Positions 7,430-16,730 of a DNA stretch of 64,000 nt are shown one piece after another. The notes beneath the pieces are model-generated. The model worked only from the letters and a program-made list of their open reading frames with translations. It was not told the DNA's origin and made no database searches. The position numbers and the translations under genes were made by a program. The DNA comes from Saprospira grandis str. Lewin (GTDB taxonomy: Bacteria; Bacteroidota; Bacteroidia; Chitinophagales; Saprospiraceae), in NCBI RefSeq assembly GCF_000250635.1, contig NC_016940.1, positions 3,534,501-3,598,500 of the forward strand, in the 5' to 3' direction. Every line of letters starts with the position of its first letter. Positions within the stretch are counted from its first letter, which is position 1.

Positions 7430-9252
7430 TTTTTGATAAACTGATGATTTTTGAGCAAAAAGCGCAGGCCACTCAGCTCAATTACATCTCCATCATCCTT
7501 TTTTGATAGGTCCCAGAGGTCTTTGGTTAGCGTATGCACCGAGCCTCCTGTTCGGTGGGCAATCGTGAGGTACTCTGGATTGGGCAATGGGGTTTTCGGA
7601 TAAAACTCATTGCCCTCTTCCCAGCCACAAAGAATCACCCGAATGGGACAATTGAGCTGATAGAGTAGGGCCATATCGCGAACAGGCGAAAAAGCATCGG
7701 CAATTAAAATAATTTCTTCCAAGCTATCGGTCCGAAGCGCTTGGGCCGCCAGAAGGGCCTCAATATCATTTTCGGGTGCATCTCCACCTGCCCGGCGAAC
7801 ACCAGAGGCCTCTTTCAAGCGGCCAATAATTTGGTCCAACTGAATGACCTTTCCTTGGCAGTAGTACAAGCCGCCTGTGCGCCCCAATACCTTATGGCTG
7901 TTCATCTCATTGTCGCCATCATTAAAAAAGACGTACTTATTATCGGTGGCTTTCATGAGGTTGAGGCTGTGCCAAAGCAAAATTTCCTCAAAATAAGGCG
8001 ACATGCTAGCCGTGACATCCGTAACAATAATTCGCTTTTCCCAAGCATCTTGCAAACGGAGCAAACTGGCCAAAATGGGCTTTTTGTAATGATGCTCTAA
8101 AACCTTGGGATTGAGTTGGAGGCTGTCTTTGAGTATTTGGCTTTTTCGCTCAATCAATTTTCGAATCCTAAAGGTTTTTATTCCTCTTAGGTCTAGCTTA
8201 CTAAGCATGGGGTCTAAAGCCTTTTGCTTTTCTTCGGCCGCTTGTTGGGCCTTCAAATTGGCCGCTGCTTTGGCCAGCAAATCGGCCCGCAAAGAGTCAT
8301 TGAGTCGGTTGAGCGCCGCCTGCTGCGCAAAGCTTTTTAGCCAATCGGCAGAGCTAGGCGCCTGATAAAGCAAATCCAATTCATAAAGGGCATAGCCCTC
8401 GGCACAAACAATTTCTCGCTCCTCAAAATGCGGATTATAAGCGGTGCTGAATAAATAGGTCCGCCCCAAGGGCAAGAGCAACTGCGCCAAACCGCCTTTG
8501 TTCGTAAAGGCCGTAAAACGCTCGCCACTTGCCCGATCCAAGGCTTCTACAGGCTCGTTCGGCACACTATTGCCCTCTAAATCTACATACCTGAAGTTGA
8601 CCAAACCATGGCTGCGACTCGGAAATTTATCATAGCCTTTTTTACGCTCAAAAAGCACCTGCTCCTCCCAATAATCCTGCCCGCCCAGTACAATTTCGGC
8701 ATAGTTGGGCGCCTTGGCAAAACTCAAAATATAACGACTGTGCTTGGGCAAATCAATCTCTAAACGCCCCCCCTCTATCCAAAGCAATGAGTCTTCTCCC
8801 GTAGCCTTGTTTTGCAAACGCAAACGCTCCCTAGCCGAATAAGGCCGCTGCTGATGGTCAATCAACTGAATCTTCAAATGACAAAGCTCCTCTTTGCGCT
8901 CTACCACCGGACTGCCCTCCCCATCAAAGGGAATCTGAATGCGGTGCTCCTGAAATTCCCCCGCCTCAATATTGATGTTGGCAATCAAATTACTCTCCCG
9001 AACATACAATTCATAACGACTGTTAATGGGCAATAAACAGTTGGCCTTGCCCTCTTTGTCTGTCGCAAATTGCCAGCTCTCACCAGTCTCCACTCGCTGC
9101 AACCTAAAGGGCAAAGAAGGAAAACGAACCCCACTCTCCGGATGCACAAACTCTAAGGTCAATAGGGCTTTGGTCGGAGAAGGACCCGGCTGCCCCATCA
9201 AGCTAAAACCGAAGAGCATAAACAAAAAACTAAGGGTGTATACTTGATGCAT
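7426..9252 (-). CDS. Secreted protein with VWA-like C-terminal domain
   Basis: This 608-residue protein has a signal peptide ending near MGQP (about residue 22). Residues 25-290 hold three or four related beta-type segments with an FVHPESG, LIDHQQRP, VDLEGNSVPNEP rhythm, like carboxypeptidase-regulatory or CNA-B-like modules. A coiled, Ala/Lys-rich region spans about 300-380. From about residue 410, TDVTASM (a MIDAS-like DxTxS) followed by a Rossmann-like alternation and ILIADAFSP suggests a von Willebrand factor A domain. A role in surface adhesion or protein assembly is inferred only. It converges on the 59-residue gene with a 4-base overlap. Confidence 0.72.
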   Translation of the reverse strand: MHQVYTLSFLFMLFGFSLMGQPGPSPTKALLTLEFVHPESGVRFPSLPFRLQRVETGESWQFATDKEGKANCLLPINSRYELYVRESNLIANINIEAGEFQEHRIQIPFDGEGSPVVERKEELCHLKIQLIDHQQRPYSARERLRLQNKATGEDSLLWIEGGRLEIDLPKHSRYILSFAKAPNYAEIVLGGQDYWEEQVLFERKKGYDKFPSRSHGLVNFRYVDLEGNSVPNEPVEALDRASGERFTAFTNKGGLAQLLLPLGRTYLFSTAYNPHFEEREIVCAEGYALYELDLLYQAPSSADWLKSFAQQAALNRLNDSLRADLLAKAAANLKAQQAAEEKQKALDPMLSKLDLRGIKTFRIRKLIERKSQILKDSLQLNPKVLEHHYKKPILASLLRLQDAWEKRIIVTDVTASMSPYFEEILLWHSLNLMKATDNKYVFFNDGDNEMNSHKVLGRTGGLYYCQGKVIQLDQIIGRLKEASGVRRAGGDAPENDIEALLAAQALRTDSLEEIILIADAFSPVRDMALLYQLNCPIRVILCGWEEGNEFYPKTPLPNPEYLTIAHRTGGSVHTLTKDLWDLSKKDDGDVIELSGLRFLLKNHQFIKN

Positions 9253-9434
9253 AATATTCTATTGCTTTGGTAGTGTGTTTTGGATCGGTCTAAACTGCAA
9301 GCTTCAGACCAAAGCGGGGAGCTTATCATAGGCCAGTACATTCAAAAATATAAGAATTTTATAGGCCAGAGAAAAAGAATCTAAGGGAGGAAGATGCAGT
9401 ATACTTATAAACTGTTTTCTGCTTATTTTATTTT

Positions 9435-9572
9435 GGGGCCTCCGCCTCCCTTCGGTCGTCGGCGCTACGTTGCGCAGCTCGCAGGTCTGCTCGGCCCTGC
9501 GCCGCTTTCAGCGGCTGGGTCTGGCCTAACGGCCACTGCTGCACATCGCTAGGCCAAGCCTGCCCCAACTGT
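9435..9572 (+). repeat. GC-rich modular hairpin element, copy 3 (type B)
   Basis: It starts GGGGCCTCCGCCTCC, then GGCGCTACG, the core CTCGCAGGTCTGCTCGGCC, GGTCTGGCC and ACATCGCTAGGCC. The rest of the 9253-9786 gap is AT-rich and shows no gene. Confidence 0.78.
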
Positions 9573-9786
9573 AGTGCTCAGCCTTAATCCGCAAAAGGAC
9601 AAAACAATTCCCCCAAAAGAGACGTTAATTTATCCTTATTCTGGACCTTTTTAGCCAAACTTTTTGTAATTATTATGGGCTTTTCTTATTATCAAGCTCG
9701 ATTTAGCAAAAAATTACCGCTAAATTCAATAGCTATAGCCCACAACAAGCCAACTAACAAAAAAAATAATTTCAACGCTCGCCACT

Positions 9787-10179
9787 ATGAAAGCATTCTT
9801 TCTATCTAGCTTACTATGCCTTGCCTTTGGCTTCTCTGCTCAAGCACAACAAACTGCCGAACTAGAACAAAACGAGGAGAGTATTAATTGGGCTGCCTTT
9901 GAAACAGAACTAGACGAAAGCTCAGAAAATTGGAGCCTGCATATAGACCAAAACCGCAGAAAATTATATATCGATTTTGAGGCCCTAGGAGGAAAAATGA
10001 GCCGACTTAGCCTCTCTTCTGATGAAAATCAAGAAATTGTAGCTATTGATGATCATCTCTTTGATTTGCCTAGCAATACGATCTATGAGCTAGATTTGTC
10101 TAAATTGGAAAAAGGCAATTATACTTTGGTTTTGCATAGCTATACCGAACGCATCCAAAAAGCCATTTCAATCGATTAA
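9787..10179 (+). CDS. Small secreted hypothetical protein
   Basis: I do not recognise this 130-residue protein. A signal peptide (MKAFFLSSLLCLAFGFSAQA, cleavage before QQTAEL) leads to an acidic region and then a compact segment ending with YELDLSKLEKGNYTLVLHS. That ending resembles the last strands of the T9SS-sorted or beta-sandwich domains common in Bacteroidota, in which a LxxGxYxL motif precedes the C-terminus, so a small extracellular beta domain is plausible. It ends 5 bases before the HU-CCDC81/SPOR gene and is probably cotranscribed with it. Confidence 0.65.
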   Translation: MKAFFLSSLLCLAFGFSAQAQQTAELEQNEESINWAAFETELDESSENWSLHIDQNRRKLYIDFEALGGKMSRLSLSSDENQEIVAIDDHLFDLPSNTIYELDLSKLEKGNYTLVLHSYTERIQKAISID

Positions 10180-10184
10180 CCGCT

Positions 10185-11255
10185 ATGTCTACCCCCAATT
10201 TACTCCCCCTAATGGCCGAAATCTTGGAGCGCTACCCCCGCCTGATTGTTCCAGGCCTAGGCGCCTTTGAGTGGCAATACCAATCGGCAAGTTTAGAAAA
10301 TAAGGGCCAGCTTTTACTGCCCCCTAGCTATAGCCTGGTCTTTAATCCCGACCTCAGAGAGGACCCCCTGCAGCTATTAGAAAATAAATTGGTCCAAAAA
10401 GAGTTTTTAGCCGCTACGGAGGCCCAAAAAACAATTGAGCAGTTTGTGGCCCAACAAGCCCCCCTGCCCATTATGGCCAAGGAAGGACTGCTCCCTACAC
10501 TAGAAGCGACCTTTAAGGAGCAAGCCGTTTTGGCCCAAAATCACTATCCCGAAATTAACTGCCAACCCATTTTACGCAAAAAATCTTACCTAGAAAAAGG
10601 CGTAATCTTAGAGGGGCGCAAAAAGAAAACCGCAAAACGCTGGTATGCCATGGCCGCTTTGGGCCTACTTTTAGCCACTGGCCTAGCTACCGCCCCTTGG
10701 TGGGGCCCACAACCAGAAGCCAATACGACGCCCATGCCGTCTATTTTGCCGCTGGTCACAGAACAACAAGAAACTTATTTTGGCCTTATTCAGATGCAAC
10801 GTCAACAGCTGAAAAATGAGATGGCCAGTCAAGCATTAGCCGAGGCAGAGGCCCAAGGGCAAATGGGCATTGCCCTAGAAGAAAATATCGCCGAAGAACA
10901 GACTTCTCCCCGGCAAAAGAATTCGGCCGGAAGCTTGAGCAGCCCCCTGGCCCAAGAAGAAAAAGAGGAGGAAGTTGTGGCCGAAAAAACAGCCAAGGAA
11001 TTTCAAGAAGAAATATCGCCTAAACATTTGGACCAAAAAATTGTGGTCATTGGCGTCTTTAAAGAAGACTTTAATACAGAACGGAATAAGGCCCAGTTAG
11101 AAGCTATGGGCTATAAGGTACAGGTCAAAAAACTCTATACTGGCCTCGACCGTGTAGCGGCTCTGCTTCCCGCTCATCCGCATAGCCGCTTTGAGCAAGA
11201 GCTAAGCCGCATCCGCCAAGAGGTTATTGCTCAGGCTTGGGTGGCCGAGGAATAA
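10185..11255 (+). CDS. HU-CCDC81 and SPOR domain protein
   Basis: This 356-residue protein has an N-terminal region (1-130) matching the HU-CCDC81 family: LLPLMAEILERYPRLIVPGLGAFEW fits the HU-like fold start, here cited as PRLIVPGLGAFE. One membrane segment lies at about 155-172 (WYAMAALGLLLATGLATAP), then a long Glu/Gln-rich linker. The C-terminal 75 residues (KIVVIGVFKEDFNTERNKA) look like a SPOR domain, which binds denuded peptidoglycan glycans at division sites. It would link a cytoplasmic nucleoid-like module to the septal wall. Its 3' end overlaps the convergent aroK by 32 bases. Confidence 0.82.
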   Translation: MSTPNLLPLMAEILERYPRLIVPGLGAFEWQYQSASLENKGQLLLPPSYSLVFNPDLREDPLQLLENKLVQKEFLAATEAQKTIEQFVAQQAPLPIMAKEGLLPTLEATFKEQAVLAQNHYPEINCQPILRKKSYLEKGVILEGRKKKTAKRWYAMAALGLLLATGLATAPWWGPQPEANTTPMPSILPLVTEQQETYFGLIQMQRQQLKNEMASQALAEAEAQGQMGIALEENIAEEQTSPRQKNSAGSLSSPLAQEEKEEEVVAEKTAKEFQEEISPKHLDQKIVVIGVFKEDFNTERNKAQLEAMGYKVQVKKLYTGLDRVAALLPAHPHSRFEQELSRIRQEVIAQAWVAEE

Positions 11256-11748
11256 GGGCCAATAATTCATCTAATTGCTCCCCACTAAAGCGATAAGGGG
11301 CCTGTAAGTAATAAGGCCGCCTTTGGGTCCAGTACTGCGCAATAAATTTTTGCAGTGCTGGACCTTTTTTTTGGGCCAATAGGGGCCGCCCCTCGGCTTC
11401 TTGGGCTAGGCGATTTTGCAATACAGCCAAAGGCGGGTCGATAAAAATGAGCTGTAGCCCTTTTTGCTCCAATAAAAGAGGCAAAATGCCTGCTTGGCAG
11501 GGCGTGCCCCCACCCAAGGCTAAGACTAAGGGCGCTTTCTGCTCCAATAGGTCTAATAAATAGCTTTTCTCTTGGGCCCGAAAATAAGCCTCGCCTTTTT
11601 GGGCAAATAGTTCGGGAATACTACGGCCTTCTTGCTGCACTATATATTGGTCCAAATCAATAAAGGAGTAGCCCAAGGCTTGGGCCAGTTTAGGGCCCCA
11701 ATAGCTTTTGCCAGCGCCCATAAAGCCCATTAAAACGACTTTTTGCAT
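11224..11748 (-). CDS. aroK: Shikimate kinase
   Basis: This 174-residue kinase phosphorylates shikimate with ATP in the chorismate pathway. The Walker A is GFMGAGKS at residues 8-15, DLDQY near 33 binds shikimate, GGGTP near 78 is the family substrate-binding loop, and the lid region carries R residues near EGRPLL. I chose the ATG at 11748 because the longer open frame upstream only runs through a repeat element. Length is normal for the family. The start is 22 bases from hairpin copy 4. The 3' end overlaps the SPOR protein gene antisense by 32 bases. Confidence 0.9.
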   Translation of the reverse strand: MQKVVLMGFMGAGKSYWGPKLAQALGYSFIDLDQYIVQQEGRSIPELFAQKGEAYFRAQEKSYLLDLLEQKAPLVLALGGGTPCQAGILPLLLEQKGLQLIFIDPPLAVLQNRLAQEAEGRPLLAQKKGPALQKFIAQYWTQRRPYYLQAPYRFSGEQLDELLALIPRPPKPEQ

Positions 11749-11769
11749 ACTTAATTTTTTTGCGTCTAG

Positions 11770-11913
11770 TAGGCGCGAAGCGCCTCGGCTGAGGGATGGA
11801 TAGCAGTGGCCGAAGGCCAGACCGAGCAAAAATGCGCAGCATTTTTTGCGAAGGGCCGAGCAGACCTGCGAGCTGCGACACAGCCCGACCCGCCCGCAGG
11901 GCGGGGCAGCCCC
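11770..11913 (-). repeat. GC-rich modular hairpin element, copy 4 (type A)
   Basis: Reverse orientation: AGGCGCGAAGCGCCT hairpin, GAGGGATGGATAGCAGTGG, GGCCAGACC, GGGCCGAGCAGACCTGCGAG, then CCCGCAGGGCGGGGCAGCCCC. It abuts the terminator of the mvaA gene. Confidence 0.8.
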
Positions 11914-11916
11914 AAA

Positions 11917-11956
11917 AAAGAAAAAAAGCCCCAAACCAACTAAAGGTCTGGAGCTT
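11917..11956 (-). terminator. Rho-independent terminator of mvaA
   Basis: On the minus strand AAGCTCCAGACC pairs over 12 bp (two G-U and otherwise complete) with GGTTTGGGGCTT, followed by a T run that touches hairpin copy 4. Confidence 0.75.
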
Positions 11957-11977
11957 TGAGGGCCAAAGGCCTATTTT

Positions 11978-13360
11978 TTAGGATTTCTTGCGCTCAATCA
12001 TAATCGGAAGGGGGAGAGGCATTCCCTCTGGCGTACTGCGCAAAAGCTGGATAAACTCCCGAACCGAGCTGAAAGAAACCAACTTATCGGCAAAGTAGAC
12101 CAAGGCCTCTTTTACCTCTTTTTCGGTGGCTTCCAAATGGTTGAGGATATTCATCAGGTGCATTTTCATATGGCCCTTTTGGATCCCGGTGGTGACCAAA
12201 GAGCGGACCGCCGCAAAGTTTTGGGCCAAGCCCGTAGCGGCAATAATCTGCATCAATTCTTCGGCAGAAGGCTGGCCGAGCATTTCTAGGGAGCGCTTGG
12301 CCATAGGGTGAAGGGCCGTTAGGCCGCCAACAGTACCCACCGCTAGGGGAATATCTAGCCAAAACTTAAAGATGCCATCCTTGCATTCGGCAAAAGAGAG
12401 CGAGCGGTACTTGCCATCTCTAGCGGCATAGGCATGTCCACAAGCTTCTACGGCTCTAAAATCATTGCCCGTAGCAATGACCACGGCATCAATGCCATTG
12501 AAAATTCCTTTATTGTGGGTGGTGGCTCTGTAGGTATCGATGCGAGCAATATTAAGGGCCTTTTCAAATTTGCGGGCAAATTCTTCGGCGGGCATATCGC
12601 CATCGCAGAAATTGCCAAGCTCCTCAATGGGACATTCTACACTAGCGCGGACGAGGCATTCTGGTGTATAATTCGACAAAATGGCCATAATAATGGTCAA
12701 TTCTCTTTCTTCTGCGGGCAGTTGTTCTTGGCTGCCAATAAACTGTTTGAGGCTGCGGGCAGATTCTTCAAGGACCGAGTTGATAAAGTTGGCCCCCATA
12801 GAATCACAGGTCTCAAAAGTCATTTGGAGCTGAAAATAGTTAGGCTCTAAATCACTCATATCGAGCAGCTCAATGTCTAGAATCCCGCCCCCTCTTTTGC
12901 GCATATTAGCGGTAATATGCGAGGTTTCGGTATGAATGAGCTGTTTGATTTTGGGCATTAGCGCTTCTAGGGTTTTGCGCTTGCCTTTCCAGTCAAAATG
13001 TACTTGGCCCACCTTTTTGGTAGTTAGAACCTCTGTTTTGAATCCACCCCGATTGAGCCAAAATTTGGCTGCGGCAGAAGCGGCGGCCACTACCGAGCTT
13101 TCTTCAATGACCATGGGCACGCAATAGACCTCATCGTTAATTTTGAGGTTGGGCAGCACACCATAAGGCATATAAAAGTTGGTGATGGTATTTTCGCTGA
13201 ACTCATCAAATATTTTTTGTTTTTGAGGGTCGCCATACCAAAAGCTTTTGAGCTCTCGGGCTACTTCTTCAGGATGCTTGAAAAAGTTTTCGACCAACCA
13301 GCGTAGTTTTCCTCGTTTCGATTTTTTAGAAAATCCAGAAACAATTTTTGGATTTTTCAT
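11978..13360 (-). CDS. mvaA: Hydroxymethylglutaryl-CoA reductase, class II type
   Basis: This 460-residue enzyme makes mevalonate from HMG-CoA (or the reverse). Visible family marks are ENTITNFYMPYGVLPNLKIN near residue 56, the catalytic Glu in VIEESSVVAAAS near 86, the catalytic Lys in THNKGIFNGID near 282, the catalytic Asp in ATGNDFRAVEACGHA near 297, LAVGTVGGLT near 338 and the catalytic His in GHMKMHL near 390. The next gene on the same strand upstream is the type 2 IPP isomerase 82 bases away, so both serve isoprenoid synthesis by the mevalonate route and are probably one operon. Confidence 0.92.
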   Translation of the reverse strand: MKNPKIVSGFSKKSKRGKLRWLVENFFKHPEEVARELKSFWYGDPQKQKIFDEFSENTITNFYMPYGVLPNLKINDEVYCVPMVIEESSVVAAASAAAKFWLNRGGFKTEVLTTKKVGQVHFDWKGKRKTLEALMPKIKQLIHTETSHITANMRKRGGGILDIELLDMSDLEPNYFQLQMTFETCDSMGANFINSVLEESARSLKQFIGSQEQLPAEERELTIIMAILSNYTPECLVRASVECPIEELGNFCDGDMPAEEFARKFEKALNIARIDTYRATTHNKGIFNGIDAVVIATGNDFRAVEACGHAYAARDGKYRSLSFAECKDGIFKFWLDIPLAVGTVGGLTALHPMAKRSLEMLGQPSAEELMQIIAATGLAQNFAAVRSLVTTGIQKGHMKMHLMNILNHLEATEKEVKEALVYFADKLVSFSSVREFIQLLRSTPEGMPLPLPIMIERKKS

Positions 13361-13442
13361 AGGCTATATTTTTTTATAGAGAATAGTCTTGTTTGCTTTA
13401 GAACGACAAGCTTGTCTAGAATGCTTCCTCTTAGAAAAGGGA

Positions 13443-14468
13443 TTAGTCTAGAACCCGCAAAAACTGATGGGCCAATTCTAGTCCCTGAATTTGCTGTTGT
13501 AAAAAGAGTTCTAAATCTTCATAACTGCCACGGGCGTGCTTGAGTAGGGCAGAGGCCTGACCATAAACGGCGGGGAGCTTAGATTTTTGGCAAAGATAAT
13601 AACCATCGAGAAAGTTTTTGACTCCCCCAGAGATGATTAACTGTTCGCAGCGCAATTTATCGCCGAGCTCATCCACTAATTCATTGACAAACTCTAGCAT
13701 TTGCGGGGCCGAATGCCCAATGTAAGTTAGGGGCTCATAGGCTGTTTTCAGGCTTAGGTCGGCCCGAAGTAGCTCTAAAAGCGCAAAATTAGTGCCGCCA
13801 CTGGCTGCAAAATCTATAGCGGCTAGAGGGAGTTGGAGCAGCTGCCGCAAACTTTCTTTACCCATACCTTGGCCCACCTCCTTGACAATAAGTGGAATTT
13901 GCGGTAATTGATCGAGCAGGCGCTCAATTGTATCTATAGGAGCATAACGAAAACGGTCGCCCTCTGGTTGCAACCACTCCTGAAATGGATTGACGTGTAC
14001 AATCAGTCCATCGGCCTGAAGTTTATCGATAAGGCGGAGAATGAGCTCCGTCTTCTTATTATCTAGCAGTTGTTCTAGCTGGGCAATGCCCAAATTGGCA
14101 TAAAGCGGAAGCTCGTAGCCTAAAATGGGACGCATCTGAAAGTCGGCCAGAAAGCTATCATCGGTCAAGAGACCCCGGCAGCTGCCTAGGCCCATTCCAA
14201 AACCGAATTGTTTGGCTGCTCGGGCCAAGTTCTCGTTAATTGTTTTGGCCCAATCGGTACCGCCAGTCATGCTAGAGACCCAAAGCGGCGCTTGAAAGCG
14301 CTTGCCCAAAAACTCTTGTTCAGGCAGGCCTTTAGCCTGATGGCTAGAAAGCAAGGGCTCATAACTAAAGCGGGGGTCGAGCTGATTGGCCGCTACTTGG
14401 GAAGAGAAAGCCAGCGCAATATGGTCCTGTTTGCGGCTTACTGCGGTTTTGTCTTGGTCTTCAAACAA
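13443..14468 (-). CDS. fni: Type 2 isopentenyl-diphosphate delta-isomerase
   Basis: This 341-residue FMN-dependent enzyme interconverts IPP and DMAPP. Family marks are RKQDHI near the N-terminus, SSMTGGTDWAKTINENLA near 65, the HVNPFQEWLQPEGDRF segment whose Gln and Glu act at the active site, VKEVGQGMG near 197, and AASGGTNFA near 222. There is no ATG before the first conserved residues; the TTG at 14468 gives FEDQDKTAVSRKQDHI and is the likely start, since an in-frame stop lies 10 codons upstream. It is upstream of mvaA on the same strand and completes the conversion needed for isoprenoids. Confidence 0.9.
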   Translation of the reverse strand: MFEDQDKTAVSRKQDHIALAFSSQVAANQLDPRFSYEPLLSSHQAKGLPEQEFLGKRFQAPLWVSSMTGGTDWAKTINENLARAAKQFGFGMGLGSCRGLLTDDSFLADFQMRPILGYELPLYANLGIAQLEQLLDNKKTELILRLIDKLQADGLIVHVNPFQEWLQPEGDRFRYAPIDTIERLLDQLPQIPLIVKEVGQGMGKESLRQLLQLPLAAIDFAASGGTNFALLELLRADLSLKTAYEPLTYIGHSAPQMLEFVNELVDELGDKLRCEQLIISGGVKNFLDGYYLCQKSKLPAVYGQASALLKHARGSYEDLELFLQQQIQGLELAHQFLRVLD

Positions 14469-14722
14469 ATTAGTAGGTATTTGGTCGTTTTTTAATCAGT
14501 TTAACGCTAAGAACAACAAATTTAGTTTTTTTAGCTTATCTTTTGGGCCTTTGGGCTCAGGAAGTCCATGCAGCGAATAAAAAAGCAGAGAATTAACAAT
14601 AAACTCTCTGCCTGCGGTTGCTGAATCAACAATATTTGGGGCTTTAACAAGTACATTAAATATAATGTTTAGTCCGCTAGCCATTTCTTTTTCGCAGAAA
14701 AAACAGAATATTAAGCAGTAGC

Positions 14723-15991
14723 ATGTCACAGTTTGAAGAATTTAGGCGCTTAGCTCAAGAGCTGGCAGAGGAAGAAGCGATTAGGCTCCTTAGTTTTGAA
14801 GTTTTTTCGCCCGCCAAGGCCGAGAAAATAGAAGAGTTGGAGGCCGAAAAGGGGATCCTTTTAGCCCCAGAGCTCAAGGCCTTTTATCTACAAACTAATG
14901 GCCTGCAGTTGCGTTGGGCTTTTAAAAATAATGCTTTGGCTGGGCCAGTAGGTCTACAAGATTGGGATTATCCGCTGCAGCAGTTTAGAGAGGAGGAAGG
15001 CTGTTTTTTTCTCTTGCCCATAGAGCGGCTTTTGGCTCCTAGTCCCTACCTCCAAGAGCTACTGCGCCCCCAAGAGCAAATTCAGTTTGCAGGCCAATCG
15101 CTTTCGCTAGCGCAGTTTTATCGCCAGATGTATCCTCTAGACGCCTTTTCTTCCTATTGTATACAGGCTATTTATTTTGGCCAAGCAGGGGCCCCGCTCT
15201 ATTTTGCCGATGAATATGGCCTGAACTTCGAGGCCTCTTTTCCCCTTTCGGTGGACCAGTATTTTCAGTTTGTTTTGCAAACAAAGGCCCTCAGCAGTGC
15301 CCGACAAGCTTATCTGCAGGCGCCCAGCCGGCCTCTTAGCCAATGGAGCAAAAAAGATTGGCGCAGTTTGGCCCAAAAACATCAGCTCAAACAATTGCTT
15401 TTTGAACAGGAGTTTCCCTTGGCGGGACAAGCCGCTAGCGATTGCTCAACCATCAAAAGTGCAGCTATGCGCCAAAGGGCCGAGCAGTCGCCAGCCATAG
15501 AAGAAGAAGAATGGCAGCGCATTTTGTTGGCCCATCAAGATTTTTTGCGGGCGGGTGGGGCCGGCGGCCAATGGAAGATGATGCAACTGATGGGGCAGGT
15601 TTTTGGCGCCTACCAATTGGGCAGAGAGCTAAGCAAGGGCCAACAAGCTATTTTAGATATGCGGCGACTTTCGGCAGAGTTGGACCTTGAAGAGTTGCAA
15701 ATGCCTTATGCCTCTTTTTGTGGCGCTTGGCTCAAATATCTCAATTTTAGCGAGGCCCAATTGCAGTTTTCACTCTTTACCGATGCCATGCTGGAAAAAG
15801 CCATCTTTGCTGAGGCCCAACTGGCCGGTAGCGATTTTTCTCGGGCTTGCCTCCGTGGCGCCAGCTTTGTCAATGCCAATTTACAAGGGGCCGATTTTGA
15901 ACTAGCCGACCTTAGAGGGGTGGACTTCCGTGGCGCTATCCTTACCGATGCTCGCTTTCCCGGTGCCCAACTAGAGGGCGTCCTCCGCTAA
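14723..15991 (+). CDS. SUKH-like domain fused to pentapeptide repeats
   Basis: This 422-residue protein has two recognisable ends. Residues 1-170 resemble the SMI1/KNR4 (SUKH) fold: a helix, then EKIEELEAEKGILLAPELKAFYL, a QTNG turn and an aromatic-rich PVGLQDWDYPL segment. Residues 330-420 are pentapeptide repeats with the A(D/N)LxG or A(D/N)FxG pattern (LRGASFVNANLQGADF), forming a right-handed quadrilateral helix. The middle (180-325) is helical and unrecognised. SUKH proteins often serve as immunity proteins or protein adaptors. It is preceded by a 254-base AT-rich gap with no clear gene. Confidence 0.72.
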   Translation: MSQFEEFRRLAQELAEEEAIRLLSFEVFSPAKAEKIEELEAEKGILLAPELKAFYLQTNGLQLRWAFKNNALAGPVGLQDWDYPLQQFREEEGCFFLLPIERLLAPSPYLQELLRPQEQIQFAGQSLSLAQFYRQMYPLDAFSSYCIQAIYFGQAGAPLYFADEYGLNFEASFPLSVDQYFQFVLQTKALSSARQAYLQAPSRPLSQWSKKDWRSLAQKHQLKQLLFEQEFPLAGQAASDCSTIKSAAMRQRAEQSPAIEEEEWQRILLAHQDFLRAGGAGGQWKMMQLMGQVFGAYQLGRELSKGQQAILDMRRLSAELDLEELQMPYASFCGAWLKYLNFSEAQLQFSLFTDAMLEKAIFAEAQLAGSDFSRACLRGASFVNANLQGADFELADLRGVDFRGAILTDARFPGAQLEGVLR

Positions 15992-16025
15992 TTGGATACT
16001 ATATATATATAGGATGAGTTTTTTT

Positions 16026-16310
16026 GGGGCCTGCCGCCTTCGGCGGCCGGGCCCTTACAGGGCTCGCAGGTCTGCTCGGCCCTGCGGGCTCATTTCATTT
16101 CGCCCTGGGTCTGCCGCTTCGCGGCCCCCTTTCAGGCCCCTAGGCCGACGGGCCTTCGGCCCTTTGCGGCGGCTTTGCCGCCTACAAAATGGTATTGCTT
16201 CGCAATGATCTCTAAATGAGGGTTGAAACCCTCATGAATTTAACTTCTCGGCCATCCTTTGATAAAAATTTCAGGCTAGTCAAGGCCTTTAGGCGGTTTA
16301 GCTTTCGTTT
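16026..16310 (+). repeat. GC-rich modular hairpin element, copy 5 (type C) with TGAA-hairpin tail
   Basis: It starts GGGGCCTGCCGCCTTCGGC, has the core GGGCTCGCAGGTCTGCTCGG and several GC hairpins to about 16190. A tail follows: ATTGCTTCGCAAT hairpin, then ATGAGGGTTGAAACCCTCAT at 16216-16235, then about 70 bases nearly identical to 26898-26962. Confidence 0.8.
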
Positions 16311-16730
16311 TTTATTTCCCATCATTTTCATAGGCACCCCTAGGGCTAAGGCCCTAGGCTATAGAATCTGTCATCCCCTCGAAGGAGGGGATTTTTTGTT
16401 TAGCCAGCCTCTAGTTTTATTGGCGAAGCAAGTAGATTAGGTAAAAAGCCCCCTCTGTTGCTACGGGTTGAAACCCGCAGCCAATTTCGGGACAGATTAG
16501 CTGACATTTAGCCGCCCTTTGGCCTGCAGCTTAAAAGCCGCAGGGCCTGAAAAACCGAATAGCTCCTTTCTTAACTAAAGCAGGGGCTTTTAAACCGCTG
16601 CGGCGAGAAAAATGATGGCCCAAGCAAATTGGCTGCGGCCTTTAGGCTGCAGAAATAGGGATTCTGGCCCCTAATTGTTAGGGAGTTGTTAAAAACGAAA
16701 ATAATGTAACAAAATCAAAAAGGGCAAAAG
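16311..16730. repeat. Gene-free stretch of short inverted repeats
   Basis: The stretch holds short palindromes only: CCTAGGGCTAAGGCCCTAGG near 16328, CCCCTCGAAGGAGGGG near 16375, the TGAA-loop hairpin CTACGGGTTGAAACCCGCAG at 16461-16480, and the AAAGCCGCAGG / AGCAGGGGCTTTT pair at 16526-16600, which recurs inverted near 38560-38635. I see no coding gene. Confidence 0.6.

Noticed and set aside
11749-11934. N-terminal extension of the shikimate kinase frame
   Set aside because: It is encoded by hairpin copy 4; the Walker A motif sits 7 residues after the ATG at 11748, as in the family.
16216-16440. A small frame MRVETLM... found also at 26878
   Set aside because: It begins inside the ATGAGGGTTGAAACCCTCAT hairpin. 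The similarity of the two copies follows from the DNA repeat, and the frames diverge after about 30 codons.
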